Position numbers and translations under genes: made by a program. Positions 1 to 15,000 of a DNA stretch of 64,000 nt are shown in pieces. The stretch is from contig VWZS01000496.1 of NCBI GenBank assembly GCA_013397075.1, positions 1,679,026 through 1,743,025 on the forward strand, given 5' to 3'. The notes beneath the pieces are model-generated. The model ran no database searches. It had not been told where the DNA came from and saw nothing but the letters and a program-made list of their open reading frames with translations. This stretch comes from Rhabdornis inornatus. Lineage: Eukaryota > Chordata > Aves > Passeriformes > Rhabdornithidae. Numbering within the stretch: the first letter of the stretch is position 1; every line of letters starts with the position of its first letter.

Positions 1-2129
1 AACTGACAAGAATAAAAATTCAGAGCACTCACATGTTTGCATTTTCACAAATCAGTTTCATGGTGCACAATTTCAAGCTGATATAATTGACTCTATTTCC
101 TTATTGTATGGCTTGCCCTTCAAGAGTAATAAGTTTACATCAACAAGGATGCATTTCCTAGCTAGGGAACCATCTTTTAATTAGGAATGGAAGGAAAAAA
201 CCTCTCAAAGATTAACTACCACTAGGACATACATTATGGGATAACAGCAGTGGCCCAGTCGTTTACACATTACTTTAATCTTGAAGTGCTTTAAAAAAAT
301 ATTAGCTGCTAAATGACTCTACTGAAGATTGGTTCTCATCCACTGTATGTTTTCTTTGACCCTGTTTTGATGAAAGGAAGCCTTTAAGTGGAGGCAATGG
401 ATATCACAAGTACTTTTCAAAGTATTCAGCTCTTGTAGACTATTGGAATATACTTATCTATTAGCATGAGGGACAAGCAGATATGTTAGGTGCCTACTGG
501 CCCCAAATCAATTTTCAAATGACTGCTATAATCAGAAGATGAAGAAAAAGAATTCAAAATAATATCAAGATGTCTTAAGGTGTAGGTTTGGGTGGGGTTT
601 TTGGTTTGTGGGATTTTTTTTCCCTTCTAATGTCCCTTTTCCTCTCTCTTTCTACATGCTCTTCAGGTGCCCAGTCTGGGTTGTCTCCTTCTGTCTGCAC
701 TGTTAAGATTCTCTTCCTGCAATTTCTGCAAGGAATGACCCTCACCATGCTCCACTCTGAGTTAAAGCAGATGTTAGAATGGTTTTGAAATTTGAGAAAG
801 CAAGAACTCTTTTAATCTAATTAAAGTTATTGTTTATTGTGTAGTAGATGTACTAGATAAATTTTCTGCATTTATCATTAAAAATTAGCAAAACGGAGGA
901 TTGGCTCTGTCAGTATTAGCTATTATGGTTTTGGCTGGGGAAAGTAATGCAAGTTGGAAATGCTTTCATTATTTTTTCCAAGACATCACTGACATATTTT
1001 CTAGGACAGGTTGGTGATGCCAAATCCAGCAGTGAACAATGCCATATGTTTAATAAGAACCCAGATCAAACAGCACATTATTGCAATGTACTCATTCTGT
1101 GCTCTTTTCCCCAGGTAATGCTCATAATCTTTTTTTCTATTGCTGTGTCTATCATTATTAAAATACTAATCTGACTTCCTACTATATAGGGTATTTTGGT
1201 GTGCTGTAGGAGTGTCTCTGTCCTTTTGTTGACACACCCCTAAGTTTTTCTTATGCCTTCTTGTTTTCCTTTTTCTTCTTACACTGCACAGGGTTATTAG
1301 CTCTCTGGTGATGTACAGCATCAATGTAATGTGTTAAAGATATTCACAGAGGCAAAACCCCAACAGTTTTCCAATAAGCATAGATGTGCTGATTTTCCAG
1401 GAGGGTAAATTGAAGCTTTATCTGAGCTCTGTTGTTTCTGCTCCTCATCATGCTCTTTCCACAGCATAATTTGCACCATCCAGAGGAGCACAGGATGGGT
1501 GTGAGTCAACAGCAGGCAAGGATATGGCTTGCTTAGCCCTGGTGGTCACAAAAATATTTAGGGCATGCATTTCTGTATACTTTGTGAGGCTGAAAAATTT
1601 CAGTGTTTATAATTACCAAATACATACTTCTTCTCAGTGAAGTCTTGTGAATTGGAGGGTGAGAGGATGGGCCACATTTTAAAGGAGTCATTAAAACATC
1701 CTTTTAGTCAACAGAAAACATGGATTTTCTTTCTTTTATTTTTTTTCCTCCTGTACTCTTGGATGCAAATAAAATTAGGTTATAAAGAGAGATAAAGAAA
1801 TAGATCTAATAGCGGTACAGCTTAGTAATTGAGATGCTAGCCCCAAGGATATTCTCAAGTTGGTAATTTCTAGAATTACATACCTGTCGTCTTAAACAGA
1901 GGTTCAGTGCTGAAAACAAGGTGCCAACCTGGATGACCCTATTGCATGGAACAGCATGACTGTGTTCTGCACTAGCCACACTTTTGCTTCTAAATTGCCT
2001 GGTGATAAACCTGTTCTCCTCACATATGAAGAATTGCTTTTACCATTTTCCTTTTTTGGCTTGGATTTTATCTGCAACATTTTAGAGCAATTGTATTCAG
2101 TAGAGGTGGTGCAGTTTGTTAGGCTGAAA
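1..2129. other. Intergenic, nothing recognised
   Basis: AT-rich sequence with only short open frames (up to 79 codons), none resembling a known protein. I see no RNA gene or recognisable repeat. Confidence 0.7.
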
Positions 2130-2544
2130 GAAAGAGCATCTCTCTTACAAGGAAAGGCTGAGAGAGTTGGGCCTGTTCAGCCCCCAGAAGAATGACTGAG
2201 AGGGGACCTCATCAATGTCTAAAAGTGTCTGAAAGGAAGGAACCCAGAGGATGGACCAGGCTCTGCTCAGTGGTGCCAACTGATAGGGCAGGAGGCAGTG
2301 GGCAGAAATTGTTCCACAGGAAGTTCCACCTGAACATGAGGAAGAACTTCTTCATTGAGCAGGTAAAGAGCACTGGGACTGGGTTCCCAGAGAGGCTGTG
2401 GAGCTCCCTCACTGGAAATAGTCAAGAACTGTCTGGATGCAATCCTGTGCACTGTGCTCTGGGATGGCCCTGCTTGAGCAGGGAGCACGGATCAATGACC
2501 CACTCTGGTCCCTCCCAACCTGAGCCATGCTGTGATTCTGTGAA
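2130..2544 (+). mobile_element. CR1 LINE 3' end, 5'-truncated
   Basis: The sequence follows the 3' part of avian CR1 in order: the CATCTCTCTTAC..GGAAAGGCTGAGAGAG block, CTCATCAATGTCT, GGAAGTTCCACCTGAACATGAGG, AACTTCTTCATTG, the CCTGCTTGAGCAGGG block, and the terminal TGTGATTCTGTGA. It is the best-preserved plus-strand CR1 in the window. The 5' part is missing, as is usual for LINE copies. Open frames here on both strands are by-products of the repeat, not genes. Confidence 0.93.
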
Positions 2545-5500
2545 AGAAAAAGGTTTTCCCTATTAATAGTGCTATTAACAGTTGTGACTGTCTACAAGCC
2601 TGGCAAATTTTTGGAGAGAGTAAGAATGAAAATTAGACTAGATTTTTTGTGAATGCACTCAGTTACTCAGTTACATTACATTAATGGAAATTGTTATTTG
2701 TGACTCTTTGGAAACCCATCAGGGGATTAAGAACAAATACTTGAAAAAATTATGGTGGGGGGGGTTACTTTGGTTGGTTGGTTGGTTGGTTGGTTGGTTG
2801 GTTACTTGGTTTTGGGGGGTTATTTTGTTTAGGTTTTTTGTGGTATTTACAGCTTTTCCTACAACCACTTAGTGGGTTGGAGAGCAAAAAGGTGTTTTAA
2901 TAATGAGAGGTGAGAGAGGAAAGAGAGGCTTAGTAGGAGAGACAGAATTTAAGTTGGGAAGCATGCTGACATAAGAGCACACATTGGAACGTGAGTGTGC
3001 AAGACAAGCTGGGATCCAAACCTTGAAAAAGCTCCCAGTCCCAGGAGCAGACCATGCATACCCACATGGATGGTGACTTCTGCCTGCTTTTAGCAGGTCT
3101 GTGAGGAATAAAGCACAAAGCATCAAGAAGGGAGCTGCTCAGCCTGCATGTTCATTCTTATTTCTGTTCTTCAGTAATTAGAGGCTGTTACAGCTCTCAC
3201 TGAATCCAGAAATCTTTGCTGTAACAGATTATTCTCCATGCTGCAAACAGAAACATCATTGTAAACTAAAAGAATGAAGCCAAATCAAAACGACCTCTCT
3301 TCCCCCATCAAAACTGGAGTCCAATAATCATATGTTTGCTCCTAATCACCTGTTTTCTTCAAGAGAAGGAGAGGAACAGGGGCTGGATGGGAAGAAATCC
3401 TGTGAATTAGAGTTAGTCATGAAGAGGGAGAGGAGTGAAATCTCCATAAGAAAGAGATTTGCTTAGCAGCTAGTGAGGTCTCCTTAGAAGCAATGCCATT
3501 GAAACAGGAACATAATTGCAGGTTAAGCATCCTGAAATAACACTCACAACCTTTTTTTCTTAGTTCAGCAAATGCGATGTGAGAATTATGAAGAGGAGTT
3601 AAATTAAATACCTTCTGAAAACCCTAAGTGAGCTGTTTCCTTCCTAGATATTATACTTTAATAACAGCATGCCTGCCATTTAGGAGAATAATATTCAATG
3701 ATGCTACTAATACAGACATAAAAGCTGCATATTTGTGTAAAATCATATTCACCAAGGCAGATATCTGATGTGTTGTGCAATATACTATCTGAACCTGTCA
3801 TTTTTTAAATGATATGTTAGACTGAGAAGACAGCAAAAGAAAATCTATTCGTGTACCTATTTAGCGTAGAGAAACATTCTCCTAAGTTCTCCATCTCCAT
3901 CAGAGTGGCACTACATCACTTTATTGGTCACGGTGGTGTCAAGGTGGTTTATTCCCCTGTACTTGGGGACAGAAAAAAAAATTGCATCTGACACTGTAAA
4001 TTGATCCAAAATTAGGAGGATCATCTTCAGTCTCTGCAGGCAGTTAAACATCTGTCATCAAGGCCTAATTAAAATGAATTTGTACTCAAATCTCTCTACT
4101 TTTCCCTTCAAAATAAAGCTTGCAACTCTAGTCAACTCTGATTTGTTTGGAGCATCAGAATGCAAGAGATGTGAATCAACATGGCCTACTTCCATATCAG
4201 TTTAGATTCAAAATGGGTTGAAATAAACTTTCAGGTTTTGGATGCTTATTTGAAACATTTAAATTTTTTTTTCGAAAGTTAGGTTTTATATCTGAAGAGA
4301 AAAGGTGCTCACAGATCTTCAGAGCTATGATTTGAGGTGGCAGTGGAGAAACCTTTCACTCTCCTGCTTCAAGTAACAGGGTCTCTCAGATCTCTATGTC
4401 TGCATGTACATGTGAGTGGAGAATGAGCCAAATGTTTCTTTCACAGTCTCAACGACTAAATTTAAGCTGAGGTTGTTTGTACAGCTGAACACTGGCTCCA
4501 GAAGGGATCTCAAGCATGAGAATTTGGGGGTTACTGGCTTTCTTGCTAGTAACAGCTTTCTCATCACCACCCCAAATGCCCTGAGAGGGTGGTGGGAGTA
4601 AACTTGCACTGTGCACGGGTTGTCATACATCTGTTTTAGGAGAAAAACAAGTAATTTCAGTTACTGTCATTCTGGCACTTCCTCTAAGCATTTGATTCAT
4701 TTAAAAAGAGCTTTCCCTAAACAAGTCTGTTATTTCTGTGTCTTTTTGTATCTGGATCCAGGCTGAGACATGTGCCAGATGTAATTGCTTGGCATTACAG
4801 TGAGCTAGGAGCTCCCATTTTCATTCTCTTTCCCTAGAAAAAAAAAACACAAAAACGAACCCCCAAATCCACAAACAACCAAACACCCAGACCCCCCAAA
4901 TCTTGTATTTTCTCAAAAGATCTTCTCTGATACCTTAATCCATAGATGCATATTCTCATATTTGATATAAAGCTCAGCTTCCTTATATTCCCAGCAGAAA
5001 GAGTCATGGCCAGTTGTGGCTGGTCACTTGCTCACTGTGTTTCCCAGACATGTGTTTTTCCTATCAGTGCAAGGCTCTGCAGAATGTTGACTTTGTGCAA
5101 TGGGATTCTCAACTCCCACAGGGTAAGTTAGATATTACTTGATTACTTATTTTCATCTGAACAAGATCCTTTCAGTAACCCATAATATTCTACTTGTGCA
5201 TAAATTTTAAAGAGTTTGGTCAAAATACTTCAGTGAATTTTAAGAATGTTTGCACTGAATTTTGTCTTTTATTTAATAACCTGTAATAATCAATTGCAGG
5301 TAGAAGCAAGTTGTTGCATTTTCATCTGGAAAATGCTTTTCTCTTGTCTGTGATCTATTTAAGAACATTTTCATATTTCAGTGCGAGATGATATATGGAC
5401 ATAGAGATATATTAGATGTTTTTTTGTTTCCCAAATACATTCATTATTCATAAGTAACTCAGAACAGTCCAAGCGAACAAATTACAGACTATGGGTACTT

Positions 5501-8500
5501 TGTAAATTATTGAACTGGACTATTTGTGGCATGTTATTGAAACAAACTCTTCAGTGAAAGTGACTAAAACTTCTGAATTACAGAATAAAAAACCCTTAAA
5601 AAATACTAAATTATAAACAGAGGACTTATGGTATCGAATTTATTTATATAAATTTATGCCATGCTTTGTAGATTTTCTTTTGCCTAAGGTTTGATTCTGA
5701 AAACCATTTTATATGCTATACCTGTATGTGAAAAATACCTAAAAAATTCCGTATTTATTTTTAATCTAATGGCAGAAAAAGTAAAACAAGGATATAAGAA
5801 ACTGGATTTTATTATTTAGGTATGTTTTCAGACCCACAAAATGTAGTAAGTTTATACTGTTTGTCTGTTTTGTTATAGATGGAATGTATCTCTGGTTTAG
5901 ATTAATGTTTTTTAGTTGGGCTTTTTTGTTGTTTTTCACATGAATTTGTCGCACAGAGGATTTCAGTCTGTGTTATCCTGTTCAACAGACAGCACCCTAA
6001 TGAACTATTTTATTTAAATATGTTGGCATTTCCCACTGGTATGTTCTCAGGGGGAAAGCACTGGATAAAATTGGTATGGTTTGCCAGCCATTCCAGGAGG
6101 GCAGCTGGGGCAATGCCTCCAAGGCATTACCTGTCACTGCCTGTGCTTGGATTTCATCCTTTGAAGCCAGCAGGGTTGTATAAAATCTCATATTTATTTT
6201 CACTTTGACATTAAGGAAGTCAGATAACTTTGCTTTCCAGAAGAAATTATTAAAACACATCTGTTTATCTTTTGTTATTGGACTGATGCCTGTGGATGCT
6301 GGTGAGAAACTTTCCTCCTGCTGCCATGTGTCCCAGGTAGGTCAGTGAGCAGAAGAGCTCTGACAGGTGGCACAGGGCTTTTGCTGTACATTTCTGAAGG
6401 CAGGAGCAAATCCAGGATGACTTTCAGTTCAGTAGAAGTGCTCCAATGTGAGTTAAATGCAGTTTTGTGGAATCCATGGCTCCTTTCTATAACTGTAATT
6501 TTCACCCTGCAATTTGAGCGCAGAAAGGGAAACTGTCCTAGAAGGCACGGGGGGATATGGGAAGTTGATACAAGTTTACTTAAAGGTTACAACAGGTAAA
6601 CTCCCCACCCTCCCCTGGAATAAGGACAGTGGGAGCACAGACACACAACCCTAACCAATGATGCAAATACTCTCCTTTCCTTGCAAAACAGAGTCTCTGC
6701 AGTTACTGACTCCAGTTGCTGAAATTGTGTTTAATACTGGCAAAACCTCAAGTTTCAATCTCTGTTGATGAAGTTGACTGACTGCAGCCAAACTGTTCCC
6801 GAGTGAACAGCTCCATGAGACAGGGCAGAATCAAGCCTTCAGGGAGCACAGCAGAATTTCTTTTTCAAGGTTGAGAAATTATTTATTTTTGCTTCCTATA
6901 TTGTAGAGACAACCTCCCCACACAAACCTTTTCTTACTAAAGACAACATGAATTATTAAATAGAACATCCATTCATATGTTATACTTTTACTTATTAATT
7001 TCACTTTTGCAGTACTCTATTCACAAATTCCTTTGGGCATTTTTTTTTCAGTGAGGTTTGTAAAATTCGTTTTCTCAGCATCTTTATCTATTATAGTAAA
7101 AGGCCAGCAAGTACATTTGGTTCTCTGAACATAAACTTAGAGGAAATATTTACTTGACTGATTTTATTACTCCCTCAGACTTGTTTCAACTCCATTCTAG
7201 ATATTGATAAATAATCAGATAATTGTATCAAAGTTCAAGTAATCAAATGTGTAAGAACAATCGAAACGCATATGTTCAATTTCAGTAATATTTGCCACTA
7301 CAATGAACATCCTCCTTAACTGTGCTGCTTCCCTTCCTCTGTCCTCAACCCAGATATTACTATCTTATTTTCCATCACAGCCCTGTCTATCTCTTAATGT
7401 TCAATCTAAAACCATTTTAGGAAAGGAGCCTTGTAGATTATGTGGGCAGTGAGCAAATAATAGTTGTGGGAAGAATATTCTCCTTGCACACCTCATGAAG
7501 ATGCAGATTTGCGTGCAGCTGCTATTTTGAGTCTTGATACAGGAACATCGTTATCCCAAACTTAGAAGAGTGTTTGGCTTCAGCTCTCTCTGCGGGAAAC
7601 GTGCTGCATTCCCATGTTTAGCATTGAATCTCTGACCTTTCATGCTTCAAGTTTCCTGTTGGACTGAGCAGGATTTTGAGCTCATGTGCAGTTCCTCAGC
7701 ACAGGCTATGTTTAGTGCCACTTACACACAACTACACTGTGGTTTCTTTACACAGAAGAACAAATGCCCCAGGCTCCCAAGGTATTCCACTTTCCCATGC
7801 ACGTCCTCCTATCTTCTCCATACTAGAGAAGAACCTTGTTTAAGTGTTATAGGGTTTAATCCTTTAGAAATGGGTGAAACAAGCTTTTTGATAACCCACT
7901 GCAGACAAGCTCAAGAGAGCGAGGAAGAAACAAAAGGGTTTTTTTTCCCCCTTCTTGATTTGTCATAGCTTTCAGAACCCCTTGGGATTAAGGACAGTAT
8001 TTCCTTTGAAAATCCAGGACTACTTTGCAGCCCTTTTCCTCCTTGTGCAATTACATCATCTTCTTCAGAAAGACCTGTTAGAGCATAATCATGTAGATGA
8101 GGCCCTCAGCATTCCTTAACTCCTTCATTCTTGTTCTACCCATCCTCCCCATTCAATGTCAGTGCTGCACGTGGCATTTCTGCAGCGGCAGCTGCAGTAG
8201 TGTGGCAGTCTTTCTGCTGTGCAGAGCATCACAGATTAGAAAGCTGTTTTCTGAAAACTGAAAACCCAGTTTTTCTGAAAACCCAGCTATTTGAGACTGT
8301 CATAACTGCTCAGGGTAGGTGTGTAGGATATTGCTTCCAGTGTGTAACAACTGTGAAAAAAACAACTTGCTTTTCTCTCACATATGGGGCATTTGGCAGT
8401 ACAGACAATGCAGGGAGTCTCTGCAGCATGAAAGTGAACTGGCTGACAGGTTCTGCCAGACACTGATGGGGCAGTACAGATTTTACCACTCCTGGTTCTG

Positions 8501-11500
8501 GATAGCTCTGTATTACTCCAGGAGGGGCAAGGCAAAGAAATAAAGATTTTTTCTGGCTAAGCCAGAAAACAGAAAACTGGCCCTGGGTTGAAGAGTCACA
8601 GTCCTGCGCTGGCACATGCCATGAAGCCTTTTCAGGTCAGCAGTGGACAGCATGTTCTTAGTAAGTGAGACTAAAGTGATGTCCACAAAACCAAAATTAA
8701 AGCTTACTGATGGAGTTTCTTTCTAACTCTGCTAGAATAGATGCTATGTAATAAGCAGAGTAAGACACACTTCTATTGAAAGCAGGAAAGGCAATATATC
8801 TTTTTCCTCCCTCCCCTTCTCAATATGAAAGTGAACTGGAGACTGTCAACTTGGGGAAAAGCAAGTAGCCAATGACATTGAGAATGAGAAAAAAATGAAC
8901 GAGAGGACAGAAGTCTGACCTACCTGTTTTGGTGCTTAGAGCACTGCTTCTCTTTATCCATGCTATGGGAAGGATGTGTATGAATGGCATGAGCCTGTGA
9001 TTAGATTAGACTTCTAAGAATAGTGTCTACATTTTCAGTCTGAAAATAATTATATATTGTGTGAGTGTGCATATACATCTAAGCTACATAACTGTGCTTT
9101 TATCTTTGTTAAAGCTCACTTATTATCCAAGACTTAACTGCAATGGACTGACACAGTTCTGATAGCTCTCAGCATGTGATGTTAGCTCTGGGGGGGGCGG
9201 GTAAAAAATTACATAGCCTTGAAAATAGTTTAGAAAGATAATCTTGCATTCTTAATCAGGGAGTTTATGGCTTGTTTTGTGGAGAGGCTAGCTGGCAAAG
9301 TCAAGTTGTAACCCTGGCTGAGGAGAGGGCTGTGTACACAGAGAATGTACAGAGCTGGGGGACCCAAAAGAAGCAAAGGGAGAGACATAGAATATGTGAC
9401 TTGTGTAGACAAGTAAAGAGATGGTGATGAGGAGGTGGAAAAAAGTCCTGGATGCCATGAAATAGGTAGCAGTTTTATCAGTGGCAGCCTGCGAGTCTAC
9501 TGAATGAGGTCTTGTCAAGGGAAAGGTAGGGAATAAATTAGAAAAAAAACCAGGAAGGTGAAGAAAAAGATAAAGGAAAACACAGAAGAAGTCATGTAGC
9601 AAAATTAACACAAGAAGTGTTTAAGAGAGAGATAGATGGGAGGGAGTGGGAGGAAGAGAAAAAGAATACAAAATTCACAACTTCCAAGCAGCAGAAAACT
9701 CTGGGTTTTTGTTCATTACCCCTGTTTTGTGAACAGCCAGCATACTGTGAATTCACTTAAATATCTAGAAGAGCAGAACTTGCCCAACTGCATTTGCTGA
9801 AGTATAACTGACTGGAAAGAAACAAGGGAAGAAAAATTGTCTTTAATCTTTATCTGTAAGGCCTGAATATATGAGGAGATCCTCTTTGAGAAGAATAATA
9901 CAGACAGACACTATGGAGGCAAAGTAGTGAATAACCTGTTCAAGGTCATCTCACAGGCAACAGACAAAGCTAAAAAGCTTGGAGTTACATTGCACAGTGA
10001 ATGAGTTCATAAAGCTGACAGAGGGCTGGCATGCTCTAATCCAGTTTTGTGGGTTCTTTTTTTTTAATCTTCACATGAATTCTAAAAATTGGGATGCTGC
10101 TTTTTCTCTCTTTAGAAATTTCTTTACTTTGAGAATTAAATAGATGTTCAATACGGTTCCAACACTGTCTAGGATGGCCCTTCTCAGTCTACTCCTCCCA
10201 TCCAAAGCATAATCCTAACAATTAAAGAAAATTCCTCTTTGTTCTGAAGCCTGGCTAGAGGTATACTAATCTATCTAAAATAGCTTCAATGACCTGATGA
10301 GTCCCAGCAAAGAATCATCATACTCTGATTCAACAAAGCAATTCCTCCCCACGGAGTTTCCCTGCAGTGTCTGCTTTCTGTAGTTATACTGATTAATATT
10401 TCTAAAGACTGTAAGTAATGTAGCCATCAGGCACTGGAGGCCAAATTTCAATCTAATGCAAAACCACTAATCAGAAATTGAAGTAGAATTCAGCTTTTAA
10501 TTTATTAATGTGAGAGAGGATACACTGCAAAGGGCCAGCTGAACAGTACGTGTAAGTACCTCTCACCATTAAGCAGCATCTGCTTTAAATAGTATTTGTG
10601 TCTTCGAGCTAAAGCATTAGAAATTTATACTAAATAAGCTCTTTGACAAAGTGTGCTTCTAAATGCCATTTTGTTGAGCTTTTTATTGAAGCCTCAAGGT
10701 TTTGGATTATTAGGTCTTTGATCTCTTAGGACAGTTTCACAGTGCAGTTCTAGCTCTGTGTCTTCTAAGGAAGGAGATGTTTGAATATGTCTCTCCTCCT
10801 TTCCAGGAATAGTTTTCTGAGTTGGCATAAAATTCTGGTGGAAAACCCCTCTGATTTATGAAAATAAATCAGTAATTTATTATATACACACGTTCTACTA
10901 AAGTCACTTGACATCAATCAAAGAAAATATCTGAAAAAAAAGTTTAACCCTAACAAAAGGAATAGCAGAGTAAAAGTGGACCAATTACTCATTCCCCATC
11001 ACTTGTATTATTAAAAAGCCATATAATTGTTTTATGCATTTAAATATGCATCTTTTAAACTGTTGCTGTTGCACAAAATTCTGTTAGACGTTTCTAAATT
11101 AGTTTGTTTTTTCATTGGAAGAGCATTAAAAAAAGTGAAGATGTTACCGTGCAACATACAGTATCATAGCAGGAAGAGTGTAATGTCAGTGATTTGCATA
11201 AAAGACTCATAAATAGAAACATTCTAAGTGATGGGTCTATATCAGTAATAATGGTTCTATGGGTATATTGTGCATATTTAAAACCATATTCTCAGGTGCC
11301 ATGTACAAACAGTTCTAATGAGGCCATCAGTGCTCCTGTTGCAAAGAAGCAGTAGTATATAATAAGAAAAAGATAATAATATGATTGATGATAATGTTGT
11401 TATGTTCCACATACCAGTAGTGGATGTGTTGAAATATTATGAGGAGGACTGAGCTCAGTGAGTGAAGTTTTTTCAGGAATTTAGCAATTGGCAGACACAG

Positions 11501-12099
11501 AATAATGTCAAGGGATATCTGGAAATTTTTCAGGGTTCTGAGGTGTCATTACAAAACCCTATGAGGTCATCAGGCAGAGAAGTAATTTTAAACAAACATT
11601 GCTTTTCAAGAAAACAGTTTTCCCATTATTCCACGGTGACCAGGTTCATTTCAGAACTGATGGTTTAGCTGCTATTAGCTCAGGACTACAAGTGGTAACT
11701 CCTGAAAACAAATCTCTTGGCAAAGTACTCCTGTTTCCTTTCTAAATAAGCTGAAATTGATCCCAAATACAACCACTTTGAGACTGAAATATAAAATTCA
11801 CTTGGCTTGACCTTTATGCCAATAATGAAATGGAGTAATGAGAAAGAAATTGGATGTGTCCATCTCTTCAGCCCAAGAGGACCTAATAGATGTAGAGTCA
11901 TAAACTAAATTTTGAACACATTTTTTAAAACCCACACAGGGTTTTAGAAAGAAGCGGAATTTCTATTTTTTCAGAATATAAATTCTGTTTTTGTATTTAA
12001 GATCACTGGCTTTGGGATTGTTTTATTTTGGGGAGAAGGCTTTTTGAGTCAATGGATCTAACTTTGGCCTTATCCCTGTAAATTAACTAAAGGCTTCTA
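2545..12099. other. Intergenic, unique AT-rich sequence with minor simple repeats
   Basis: No supportable gene. Holds the (TGGT)n tract at 2770-2803, an A/C-rich patch around 4838-4900, a short 17-bp-period duplication near 8247-8286, a G-run near 9190 and a purine-rich stretch at about 9420-9670. Open frames reach 111 codons (8131-8466) but are overlapped by frames on both strands and match nothing I recognise. Confidence 0.65.
2770..2803. repeat. (TGGT)n microsatellite
   Basis: About eight tandem TGGT units in a G/T-rich neighbourhood that starts near 2753 and continues to about 2840. Confidence 0.95.
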
Positions 12100-15000
12100 C
12101 AGGGATACTTCTGATATAGACAGTTACAGGTAAGTAACAAAATAGTCTTGGGAAACCTCTTAACCAATATCCTAATCAAGGCAAACACAAAGACCCAACC
12201 ACCAGCCATAGATGGCTGAAAGCTGTGTTTTTCTGCTTCAGACATGAGAAGCAATCCTGCTATGTGTGTGGGATCCTCCTGCCTCTGCCAGGTTCCAAGG
12301 TGAGGTGCCTGACTCCGGGCAGTTCCTGCACTGCTCTGTGAAGGAGATTCTGGTGCCCTTCTCCATGCTGGGTTGGGACTTGCCCTTCCAGGACCTCCCT
12401 CCCAGCTTGCAGTATAATTTCTGTCAGTAAGGCATGAGTACAGACTGAGATGCAGGTGCCAGAGCTCCCTTTAGCACATGGATTCCAAGCTCTTCCATCA
12501 GACTTAGGAGCTGGGTATTAAGACTCCTGGCATGCAGAGGTGTATATTGATGGCTGCTTTCACCAGGGTTGTTGACTGCACACTTGTGACTGGTTTTTCA
12601 AAAGCTTTGAACACCAGCCTTCTTTGCCAGCCTGCTTGTTGCTGTCCTATTATTACAGGAATATTCTAATAGCATTATAGCACTGAGAACAATTCATGGC
12701 AACATGTTATTATATTAAGACTTCGGCAGAGATAGATTCCAAGACTCATTTGAAGTATGGCTGTTATAGATTCAGTTATGCTTTTGGATGCATGGGGCTT
12801 CACTGGAATTACTTTGGATTTATTTAACTGTAACTGAAACCAGAAATTTTCCCCGTGGTAATTCAACATTTCTGAGTTTTGAAAGGCTTGAGCTGTCATA
12901 AAGAGCTAAAATGTAAGGTGTGAATGTACAAACAAACAAAAAGGAATGTATGTGGGCAGAAGATGTATTCCGTAGTCTGGAGAAATTTAAATTAGAGAAG
13001 AGAAATCCTAAGCAATTTCTTAATGGAAATGTCAGTGTAGCTGTATTCATGGCAGCAGAAGTAGACACCAGTTCAAGAAATAATCAAATGAAAAAGAAAA
13101 ACAAGACAGGAGAAGAAAGTAAAATAGCAATATACAGTGTGAGACAAGATTTCTCTTACAATCTGTCTGTCAACTCTGCTAAAGCCACTCTGTTAAAAGC
13201 AGCACTGTTAAAGCCAGTGAACACATACACCTTATCTATTGACAGGCTAAGGATGCATTATTTCCATTAGCAGGTTATCTAAACCACAAGACTGGAAGAG
13301 TCTGGAATATTAAAAAGCCCTTTCTATAATTGCAGCTGCTATATAAAAAGTGCTTTTCTCATTCTTGGGAAATATGCTTCAGATGCCATCAACAAAACAG
13401 TTCAGGAACAACGACTGAAAGAGTAGGCTGAAGCTAAAATACATTTTGAAAAGACTTTTAGAAAGACTAAGCACTTTCCTGGTGCCCTGTGTTTTGCAGT
13501 TACAGGAATTTGTTAAATACATCTCTCCAGAGAAAAACTCCCGTGGGCTCAACTGCTCTGACTTGGGGGAATGAAAACCAATCCTGACTCTGAATGTGGT
13601 GGCAGGGTTTTCATCCCGTGTAATAGATTTTTCACTGTGCTAATGAAATGCTGATTGCCAGACAGTAAAATGGATGCATCTTAGTAACACGAGATCAATT
13701 TGACTTCCTTATTATAACAAAAGTAGCATTCATTTTTCTCGATTAATCAGCCACATCATCAGCACATCTCAGCTGCAGTCAACTAGTGATTATAAATTGA
13801 CTCTGGGATCGCTTGGTCTCTGCCTTGCAAATGGAACATTTTAAATAATGTTCTCACTTTCCTGTGTGGTATTGGAAATCATGCACATGCACTCATAAGC
13901 AGAGACTAGACTTGATTTTCTTTGCAATTTAGCCAAGATCTGGAGTCTGTCCAACAGCAATTAAATCACGCCACCTTCTTTCGACTTCAACAGAGTGGGG
14001 CAATTTTCTCCTGTTGTGAAAGGCAATGTTTCTATATAATTATTTGGTCAACAGGAAGATCAGACTCAAGTTACATATACTACTGATGATTTCTTATTCC
14101 AGTCCTTGTATTGTACCTGTAACAATGGTATGCAAATATTTCTCACGGGTATTGAAACAGCTTTTTGTCTCTCCTTTCCTTCTCTCCTCCCTTTTCCTGT
14201 TCCTTAGTTGTGGGTGGAAGAAAACAGATTCTTTAGATTATAGCCCACTTTTGTATATAGATGGATCAACCTCTTTATCTTTATTAGCAGCATGTAAGAG
14301 AAAATATTTACATTCCTCTTACTAAACTTTTGAGTCTTTAACATTCACATACTCTGGGCTCTTTCTCTGGATTTGAAAGGACCAGAAACTATGCAGAAAC
14401 ACTTTGTAGGATGTCAGCGTGCAGCTTGAGATCACTGCAGAGTGTGTAGGGGGAAGAAAGTGCTTTAATTTACCTGTATGATGAGCTGGAACACCCTACA
14501 GCAGAGGAATCTGGAAAACTGAGGGAAAAATGGGGTAGTTGATGCAATGCTGCTCATCAGACAAGAACTTGTGTCTCCCACTGAGCATGAAAATATCTGC
14601 CTACAGGGTGCAAGGGTTTCACTTCACCTTTCCTCCAACGTGCTGGACACTAACCAGCTCAGGATTTTCCAGGGTGAAGGAAACCTTTCAGTAGCCAAAG
14701 TGGATGTCAGCATAATGTGGTCAAATGTCTCAAAAAATAGTGCTGTCAAGAAGAAGGCAGGCACAATGGCCTTGCAATACCCAATATATTCTGAGCAACT
14801 TAAACCAAATCGGGCTATCTTTCCCATAAAGAATTAAATTGGACATGAATTTACAATTTATGATGATATTGTCTTACTACAGTTGCCATTTTCTTCAACT
14901 TTTGACTTAATTTCCTTCCCCCCCCCCCCATTTTATTATTTAATTTGGAAGTCAGCTCTAGGGAGAGTTGTTCAAATTCAAAACTCGGGTGGTTTTCACA

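Noticed and set aside
2192..2566. 124-codon frame and two antisense frames
   Set aside because: They lie inside the CR1 3' end, which is non-coding in its terminal part.
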